Positions 59,028 through 64,000 of a stretch of DNA of 64,000 bases are shown here, piece after piece. The notes beneath the pieces were generated by a model. That model was not told the origin of the DNA and ran no database searches. It worked only from the letters and a program-made list of their open reading frames with translations. Every line of letters begins with the position of its first letter. Within the stretch, counting starts at the first letter, position 1. The DNA is from Flavobacteriaceae bacterium (GTDB lineage: Bacteria > Bacteroidota > Bacteroidia > Flavobacteriales > Flavobacteriaceae): the NCBI GenBank assembly GCA_002702745.1, contig PABM01000007.1, forward strand, positions 8,167 through 72,166, in the 5' to 3' direction. Made by a program: the position numbers and the translations under genes.

Positions 59028-60251
59028 TTGTTTAAAATTTATAATATTAACTCTCTATTAACTAAAATATTTGAAGCTCTATTATACATCTGCGCCCCTT
59101 TTTCAAATAAAATTGAAAAAGGAATAATCGGGAGAAAAAATAGTTTTAAAAAACTGAATCTTTGTTTTAAGAAAGGTGACAGGATTATACATATTCACTG
59201 TGCATCTCACGGAGAGTATTTGCTGTCAAAAAAGTTAATCGAAAATCTTAAAAAGAGATTTGAAAAACACAAGTTTTTACTTTCGTTCATTTCTCCGTCA
59301 GGTTACGAAAATGTAGAAAATGATTTATTTGATTGTATTATATATCTTCCTCTGGCATCAGATAAAAATTGTGTTAAATTTTATAATATAATTAAACCAA
59401 CAGCTACATTTTTTATTAAAAATGAAGTTTGGCCAAATTATATTAAACATGCCAAACTGAATGGGTCAAACGTTTATTCTGTGGGTGGTAATTTTAGAAC
59501 AAATTTCTTAAAAAAACTTTTAAAAATTAATTCTGGGATTAAACAGTTTGATTCAATATACACATTAAATGAAAATTCTAAAAAAGTAATTGAATCTATA
59601 GGAAATAAAAATACAATCATTTGTGGTGATTTAAGATTTGATGCTGATATTCTAAAATTAACCAAAAAAGCCTCTGATAATATCAGCAAATTTATAGATA
59701 ACAAGACATGTATTGTCTTTGGTAGCACATGGGGGGAAGATGAAGACATTATTCTACGTTATATTAAAAATTCTGACAGAAAAATAAAATACATTATTGC
59801 GCCTCATGAAATTTCTAATAACCCTAAAAGAATAAAAAAAAATTTAGGTGATGAATCAATTCTTTACTCTGATATTAAATTAAAAGCTAACCTGCAAGAA
59901 TTCTCCTGCCTAATAATAGATAATATAGGTATGTTATCAGCTCTGTATAATTACAGTTCGATTTCATATGTCGGAGGTGGCATGGGGAAAAAAGGATTAC
60001 ATAATACATTAGAACCTGCATACTTTTCTAAGCCAATAATTATCGGTAAAAACTATCAAAAATTTGATGAAGCAACCGAGATGATTAAAAACGGAAATAT
60101 GATCAGTATTTCAAATTATAAGGAGTTTTATAATGCAATTGAATCACTTATCGATAACGAAAATTTATTGATAAAAATGTCAAAAAAATGCACAGAGTAT
60201 TTTGATAAAAAAAAGGGTGCTGTGAAAATAATACTAAATGATTTAAAATGA
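59028..60251 (+). CDS. waaA: 3-deoxy-D-manno-octulosonic acid (Kdo) transferase
   Basis: It attaches Kdo to lipid A. The best start is TTG at 59028 (FKIYNINSLLTKIFEALLYI), giving 407 residues that match the family; upstream codons would lie in the amidohydrolase remnant. Seen: a short N-terminal membrane segment, GRKNSFKKLN, IHCASHGEYLLSKKLIENL, FGSTWGEDEDIILRYI, YVGGGMGKKGLHNTLEPAYFSKPIIIG. The sugar dehydrogenase gene overlaps it by 4 nt. The start codon and promoter were probably reshaped by the deletion that truncated its neighbour. Confidence 0.92.
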   Translation: MFKIYNINSLLTKIFEALLYICAPFSNKIEKGIIGRKNSFKKLNLCFKKGDRIIHIHCASHGEYLLSKKLIENLKKRFEKHKFLLSFISPSGYENVENDLFDCIIYLPLASDKNCVKFYNIIKPTATFFIKNEVWPNYIKHAKLNGSNVYSVGGNFRTNFLKKLLKINSGIKQFDSIYTLNENSKKVIESIGNKNTIICGDLRFDADILKLTKKASDNISKFIDNKTCIVFGSTWGEDEDIILRYIKNSDRKIKYIIAPHEISNNPKRIKKNLGDESILYSDIKLKANLQEFSCLIIDNIGMLSALYNYSSISYVGGGMGKKGLHNTLEPAYFSKPIIIGKNYQKFDEATEMIKNGNMISISNYKEFYNAIESLIDNENLLIKMSKKCTEYFDKKKGAVKIILNDLK

Positions 60252-61588
60252 AAAAACTGATAAACTACTTAACTCTGATATTTTTATGTTATAATTCAAG
60301 CTTCTCACAAAGTGTAATTTTAGAATCTTTTGGTCCATCTTTTAATAGTCCTGTTGAAATTAAAAATGCCGGAGATGAAAGATTATTTGTAGTGGAAAAA
60401 TCAGGAAAAATCAAAATTTTAAATCCGGACGGAAGTGTAAATTCCACACCATTCTTAGATATTGAAGATAGGGTGTCTACCAATGCTAATGAGAGAGGAT
60501 TACTAGGTCTAGCATTTCACCCAAATTACCCTGAAAATCCGTTTTTCTTTGTTAATTACACAAATAATAATGGTGCTACAACAATATCAAAATTTTCTGT
60601 CAGTACAAACCAGGATATCGCAAATGACAGTGAAACTATTTTACTTATAATTAATCAACCATACGCAAATCATAACGGAGGTTGTATAAATTTTGGGCCA
60701 GACGGAAATCTATACATAGGAATGGGTGATGGTGGAAGTGGTGGGGATCCACAAAATTATTCTCAAAATACTGAATCGTTATTGGGGAAGATGCTTAGAA
60801 TAAATGTAAACAGTGGTGCATATTCAATCCCGGAAAATAATCCTTTTGGTGATGAGATTTGGAGTATTGGGCTAAGAAACCCATGGAAATTTTCCTTTGA
60901 CAGTCTAAATGGAGATTTATGGATTGCTGATGTAGGCCAGAATGAATTTGAGGAGATTAATATGGTTGAAAATAATCCTGCTAATGTAAATTATGGATGG
61001 AGGTGTTATGAGGGCAATGAATCTTATAATCTATCTGGTTGTCCTGACGAAGGTCTAACTTTTCCTGTTTCAACATATTCGCATTACAGTAGTGGAGACT
61101 TTAAGTGTTCAATTACCGGTGGATATGTGTATCGAGGAGATCAAATTTCAGGGCTGGATGGGGTTTATTTTTTTGCTGATTATTGCAGCGGTGAAGTAGG
61201 ATTACTTTCAAAAAACGAAAACGATGGCTGGGATATGTCCCTTGCCTTTCCAAACATAAACGGTAGTTGGGTGTCTTTTGGAGAGGACATAAATGGTGAA
61301 CTTTATATAGCATCAATTAACGGAAGTGTTTACAAAATTATTGATGCTGCACTTTCAAATTATGAAATTGATAATAATTCATTCAATTTTTTTCCCAATC
61401 CTTTTGATGATTATTTAGAAATAAAATCTGACTATCCAATAGATGTTAAATTATATAATATGTCTGGGGTCTTAATAAAAAGTTATGAAAGTTTTAACAA
61501 ACAAGTTTTAGACTTAAGTTATTTAAGTAGCGGCACTTACATACTGAAAATTGATAATCACCTGTATAGAAAACTGATAAAAAAATAA
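60248..61588 (+). CDS. Secreted PQQ-dependent sugar dehydrogenase with type IX sorting domain
   Basis: A 446-residue protein with signal peptide (residues 1-20, ending SFSQ), a six-bladed glucose/sorbosone dehydrogenase propeller (ERGLLGLAFHPNYPENPFFFVNYT, HNGGCINFGPDGNLYIGMGDGGSGGDPQN, SIGLRNPWKFSFDSLNGDLWIADVGQNEFEEIN) and a C-terminal T9SS type A sorting domain (FNFFPNPFDDYLEIKSD... SGTYILKI). It is exported to the cell surface or medium and probably oxidises an aldose with PQQ. Its exact substrate is unknown. It follows waaA with a 4-nt overlap. Confidence 0.92.
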   Translation: MKKLINYLTLIFLCYNSSFSQSVILESFGPSFNSPVEIKNAGDERLFVVEKSGKIKILNPDGSVNSTPFLDIEDRVSTNANERGLLGLAFHPNYPENPFFFVNYTNNNGATTISKFSVSTNQDIANDSETILLIINQPYANHNGGCINFGPDGNLYIGMGDGGSGGDPQNYSQNTESLLGKMLRINVNSGAYSIPENNPFGDEIWSIGLRNPWKFSFDSLNGDLWIADVGQNEFEEINMVENNPANVNYGWRCYEGNESYNLSGCPDEGLTFPVSTYSHYSSGDFKCSITGGYVYRGDQISGLDGVYFFADYCSGEVGLLSKNENDGWDMSLAFPNINGSWVSFGEDINGELYIASINGSVYKIIDAALSNYEIDNNSFNFFPNPFDDYLEIKSDYPIDVKLYNMSGVLIKSYESFNKQVLDLSYLSSGTYILKIDNHLYRKLIKK

Positions 61589-61592
61589 AAAA

Positions 61593-61611
61593 GGGAGTAA
61601 AAACTACTCCC
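61593..61611. terminator. Terminator between the sugar dehydrogenase gene and the minus-strand leader RNA
   Basis: GGGAGTA-AAAAC-TACTCCC, a perfect 7-bp stem flanked by a run of A upstream. On the minus strand it is followed by UUUUUUAUUUUUUU, making it strong in that direction; on the plus strand the tail is weaker. It ends whatever is transcribed leftwards from the orphan Trp leader and also follows the dehydrogenase gene. Confidence 0.75.
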
Positions 61612-61666
61612 TTAATTAAACATAACTAAATAAACAAACTAAAACTAATTACTAACTATATAATTT

Positions 61667-61684
61667 TTAATTTCTTCTTCTCAT
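61667..61684 (-). other. Six-codon ORF downstream of the orphan Trp attenuator
   Basis: ATG-AGA-AGA-AGA-AAT-TAA (MRRRN) begins 11 nt after the U tract of the attenuator, where a trp structural gene would be expected. Three adjacent AGA codons are noticeable. Only the second terminator at 61593-61611 follows it. It may be chance or a second leader-like ORF. Confidence 0.3.
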
Positions 61685-61695
61685 TTAAATATTAA

Positions 61696-61730
61696 AAAAA
61701 AAAGCTTATCGTGATGATAAGCTTTTTTTT
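61696..61730 (-). terminator. Trp attenuator terminator
   Basis: A GCTTATC-ATCAC-GATAAGC hairpin on the minus strand, extended by A8/U8, with a long U tract. It lies 22 nt after the stop of the Trp leader. Its 3' arm (CGATAA, 61711-61706) can pair instead with TTATCG (61750-61745), just after the leader stop codon, giving the antiterminator. On the plus strand the same hairpin is also a good terminator. Confidence 0.8.
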
Positions 61731-61752
61731 AAATTAAAATATAGCGATAATC

Positions 61753-61809
61753 TCACGAAAAGAATATTTCATGTTTCCACCACCACATATTTAATTGTAA
61801 TTTTTTCAT
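61753..61809 (-). CDS. Trp-rich leader peptide (orphan attenuator)
   Basis: Nineteen codons encoding MKKLQLNMWWWKHEIFFS and TGA, with three tandem Trp codons (61785-61777). It is followed by a candidate antiterminator strand and an intrinsic terminator, the full layout of a ribosome-mediated trp attenuator. No trp biosynthesis gene lies downstream on this strand; the next gene is the convergent dehydrogenase. It may be a relic of a moved trp operon or a stand-alone small RNA. It is divergent from the DEAD-box helicase gene. Confidence 0.72.
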   Translation of the reverse strand: MKKLQLNMWWWKHEIFFS

Positions 61810-61881
61810 TTGATGTAAATATAACAATCTATTGTTTAAATAAAAAAACGAAATGAAAAAATTTTAATCTATTTTTTTTGA

Positions 61882-61911
61882 TTGATTACCGAATTAAATA
61901 GTCGACATTTG
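61882..61911 (+). promoter_or_regulatory. DEAD-box helicase promoter
   Basis: TTG (61882-61884), 19 nt, then GACATTTG (61904-61911) fits the Bacteroidota promoter with one -7 mismatch. The ATG (61929) is 17 bp downstream. Confidence 0.5.
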
Positions 61912-61928
61912 CAGCGATAAAATATTTT

Positions 61929-63644
61929 ATGTCAAAATTTAAAGAAATTGGTGTAGGAAAAGATTTATGTAAAGGTTTAAATGAGATGGGCTTTATCAAT
62001 CCTACTGAAGTTCAAGAACAATCAATACCATTTTTATTAACTGAAAATAGGGATTTAATTTCACTAGCTCAAACAGGTACAGGAAAAACAGCGGCGTTTG
62101 GGATACCCATAATTCAAAAAACCGAGTTAAAAAATAAATACGTTCAATCTATAATATTATGCCCTACAAGAGAACTTTGTATTCAGATTTGTAAGGACTT
62201 AGAAACTTACTCAAAACATGTTTCTGGAATAAAAATCTTAGCAGTTTATGGTGGGACTAATATTGAAACACAAATTAAATCTTTAAATAAAGGGATTCAT
62301 ATTGTTGTTGGGACTCCAGGAAGAACCAAGGATTTAATCAGAAGAAAAGTTTTAAAATTAGAATTGGTTGACAAGGTGGTATTGGACGAAGCTGATGAAA
62401 TGTTAAGCATGGGTTTTAAGGACGATTTAGATTTTATTTTGGAAAGAACAAGAGCCGATCGACAAACCATGCTCTTTTCAGCAACTATTTCAAAGGAAGT
62501 AAAAAATATTTCGAAAAGATACATGAGTGATGCAAAAGAAATCAGTGTATCCAAAATTAATTCTGGTGCAAAAAATATTGAACATCATATATATAATGTT
62601 AGTTCAAGGAACAAATATGAAGCATTAAAAAGAATTGCAGATTATAATCCCAATATATACGGCATCGTATTCTGTAGAACAAAGAGGCATACAAAAGATA
62701 TTGCAAATAAATTTATGGCTGAAGGATATAATGCCGATGCTATTCATGGAGATTTATCTCAAAATCAAAGAGATGAAGTCATGCAAAGATTTAGAAATAG
62801 GTCACTGCAAATTTTAATTGCAACTGATGTGGCTGCACGTGGTTTAGATGTAGATGATATAACGCACGTAATTAATTACTCACTACCTGATGATCCAGAA
62901 GTTTATATCCACCGAAGTGGTAGAACAGCAAGAGCAGGAAAAAGCGGGATTTCAATTGCTATCTCAAATGAAAGTGAAAGAAGAAAAATAAAATCAATTG
63001 AAAAAAAGGGAGGAATCAAATTTGTAAGTAAAGATGTTCCTACCGGGGTGGAAATTTGTTCCAATCAACTTTATAAAATGATAGATAAAATTGAAAATGT
63101 TGAAGTTGATGAAAAACAAATAAAACCTTTTTTAAAAGACATTCATAAAAGACTTGAATGGCTTGATAGAGATGAGCTTGTCAAAAGATTTGTTTCAGTG
63201 GAATTTAACAGGTTTTTAAATTACTATAAGGAAGCTAATAAATTACAATCTAAAAGAACTAAGAGGCCAGAGAAAAAAAGAGGAAACAAAAAATCCATGG
63301 CTGGATTTTCGATTAATATTGGAAGAAAACACAGAGCAACACCGATTGATATTATTTCGATTATTAATAGAGCTTTAAAATCTAACGATATTGAAATCGG
63401 AAAAATTGAACTGAATCGATATCAAACTTTTTTTGAAATTGACAAAGATTTTGCTGATGAATTAACGTCGAATATTAAAAAAATTGATTTTAGAGGAAAT
63501 AATATTGTTTTGTTTAACTCAATGGATTTAGAAGAAGAAAGACCTAGTAGAAGAAATGATAGAAGAAATGATAGAAGAAATGATAGAAAAAAAATTAGTT
63601 ACAGAAAAAAATCGAAGAAAAAGAAAAAATCTAGGTTTAAATAG
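61929..63644 (+). CDS. DEAD-box RNA helicase with DbpA-type RNA-binding domain
   Basis: ATP-dependent RNA helicase of the DeaD/CsdA group, likely acting in ribosome assembly and cold response. It is 571 residues, with the Q motif (MGFINPTEVQEQSIPFLL), AQTGTGKTAAFG, PTRELCIQI, DEAD in VVLDEADEMLSMGF, SAT, and ATDVAARGLDVDDITHVINYSLPDDPEVYIHRSGRTARAG. A DbpA-like RNA-binding domain (FSINIGRKHRATPIDIISIINRAL) follows. The tail has an RRND repeat and a run of basic residues (KKSKKKKKSRFK), expected to bind RNA. Confidence 0.94.
   Translation: MSKFKEIGVGKDLCKGLNEMGFINPTEVQEQSIPFLLTENRDLISLAQTGTGKTAAFGIPIIQKTELKNKYVQSIILCPTRELCIQICKDLETYSKHVSGIKILAVYGGTNIETQIKSLNKGIHIVVGTPGRTKDLIRRKVLKLELVDKVVLDEADEMLSMGFKDDLDFILERTRADRQTMLFSATISKEVKNISKRYMSDAKEISVSKINSGAKNIEHHIYNVSSRNKYEALKRIADYNPNIYGIVFCRTKRHTKDIANKFMAEGYNADAIHGDLSQNQRDEVMQRFRNRSLQILIATDVAARGLDVDDITHVINYSLPDDPEVYIHRSGRTARAGKSGISIAISNESERRKIKSIEKKGGIKFVSKDVPTGVEICSNQLYKMIDKIENVEVDEKQIKPFLKDIHKRLEWLDRDELVKRFVSVEFNRFLNYYKEANKLQSKRTKRPEKKRGNKKSMAGFSINIGRKHRATPIDIISIINRALKSNDIEIGKIELNRYQTFFEIDKDFADELTSNIKKIDFRGNNIVLFNSMDLEEERPSRRNDRRNDRRNDRKKISYRKKSKKKKKSRFK
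63549..63584 (+). repeat. Three perfect 12-bp tandem repeats in the helicase gene
   Basis: The unit AGAAGAAATGAT repeats three times and encodes (RRND)3. In-frame unit changes would alter only the basic tail, so the copy number may vary between strains. Confidence 0.85.
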
Positions 63645-63695
63645 TTTTAAAAAAAGTTAATAACTAAATTATTATTCCTTTCTAATTATTGCTAA

Positions 63696-63869
63696 AAAAA
63701 TTCTTTTGGTAATGGTTCTATACCGGTTGATGTTCAAAATGTTTTTCCTAAGTGGCTACCAAGTGGAGATTATACTTTTCAATTAAATTATAGGGCAACA
63801 TCATCAAGTTACGATTCCTCTGAAGTGAAAGCTCAGATTTCAGGAATTGAATTTAATATAATTCAATAA
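63696..63869 (+). pseudogene. C-terminal fragment of an unidentified protein
   Basis: An open frame of 57 residues without start codon, ending at TAA 63867-63869, with protein-like composition (VDVQNVFPKWLPSGDYTFQL ... SSEVKAQISGIEFNIIQ). A stop codon lies directly before it, so it looks like the remains of a secreted or beta-rich protein after truncation. The family is not recognised. Confidence 0.45.
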
Positions 63870-63887
63870 TTAATAAATCAAATTCAT

Positions 63888-63919
63888 AAAAAAACCCCCA
63901 TCTATATGATGGGGGTTTT
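63888..63919. terminator. Strong bidirectional terminator beside tRNA-Leu
   Basis: CCCCCATC-TATAT-GATGGGGG, an 8-bp GC-rich stem with A and T runs on either side. It lies just after the 3' end of the minus-strand tRNA gene. Confidence 0.85.
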
Positions 63920-63920
63920 G

Positions 63921-64000
63921 TACTGAAGGCGGGACTTGAACCCGCACGGATATTACTATCCATTGGATTTTAAGTCCAACGTGTCTACCAATTCCACCAC
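63921..64000 (-). tRNA. tRNA-Leu (anticodon TAA), partial
   Basis: On the minus strand, the T arm GCGGG-ACTTGAA-CCCGC (forward reading) and the anticodon arm TTGGA-CTTAAAA-TCCAA (minus reading) give anticodon UAA, decoding UUA. A long variable arm of class II type lies between them. The discriminator is A (63921), with no encoded CCA. The 5' acceptor strand is beyond the end of the window. Confidence 0.92.

Overview
The window is about 64 kb of AT-rich chromosome from a Bacteroidota bacterium, almost certainly class Flavobacteriia and probably a marine lineage with a compact genome. The evidence is GldB/GldC gliding-motility genes beside nadE, SusC-like TonB-dependent receptors with N-terminal carboxypeptidase-like domains, a GLPGLI-family protein, a type IX secretion C-terminal sorting domain, promoters of the Bacteroidota type (TTG, about 19-21 nt, TAnnTTTG), little Shine-Dalgarno sequence, and tightly packed, overlapping genes. 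No insertion sequence, CRISPR array, prophage or rRNA operon was seen.

Layout. 1-741: 5' part of topA, leaving the window. 874-7074: miaB, a receiver-less sigma-54 activator, lptE, a TPR-like gene, secG, groES-groEL. 7113-9972: a metal-related TonB receptor with an HMA-domain protein and a short HMA-like fragment. 10069-17199: purH and the rod-shape operon mreBCD-mrdA-rodA. 17201-21278: gldC, gldB, nadE, dnaG. 21347-32943: a long minus-strand series starting with an aromatic amino acid operon (pheA, aminotransferase, tyrA, DAHP synthase/chorismate mutase), then rsgA, dtd, a metalloprotease, a MazG-type hydrolase, aroA, queA and rlmN. 33001-35654: gapN and a GT90 glycosyltransferase. 35635-42036: ilvD-B-N-C-A. 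42138-46884: GLPGLI protein, AlkB-type monooxygenase and an outer-membrane beta-barrel protein. 46974-52058: a hypothetical gene, deoxynucleoside kinase, hppA and pdhB. 52191-60251: etfBA, a bifunctional nuclease, a nucleoside transporter, thyA, folA, fabD, lspA and waaA, interrupted by an amidohydrolase remnant. 60248-64000: a secreted sugar dehydrogenase, an orphan Trp attenuator, a DEAD-box helicase, a gene remnant and a partial tRNA-Leu.

The main regulatory discoveries are two transcription attenuators not covered by large ORFs. The pheA operon has a 19-residue leader peptide with six Phe and four Tyr codons, then a perfect intrinsic terminator that abuts the pheA start codon. At 61696-61809 on the minus strand there is a complete Trp attenuator: an 18-residue leader with three tandem Trp codons, a candidate antiterminator strand and a strong terminator. 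No trp gene follows it; downstream are only a six-codon ORF and a second terminator, so it is an orphan attenuator or a free-standing small RNA.

Other points to check are a possible sigma-54 promoter before groESL close to a sigma-54 activator gene, a TGTCA-type inverted repeat shared by the groES and queA promoters, an NTF2-like domain fused to the membrane pyrophosphatase, a threonine dehydratase without its regulatory domain, a DnaG whose zinc ligands are replaced, and an alkane-monooxygenase gene inside a GLPGLI/outer-membrane-protein pair.
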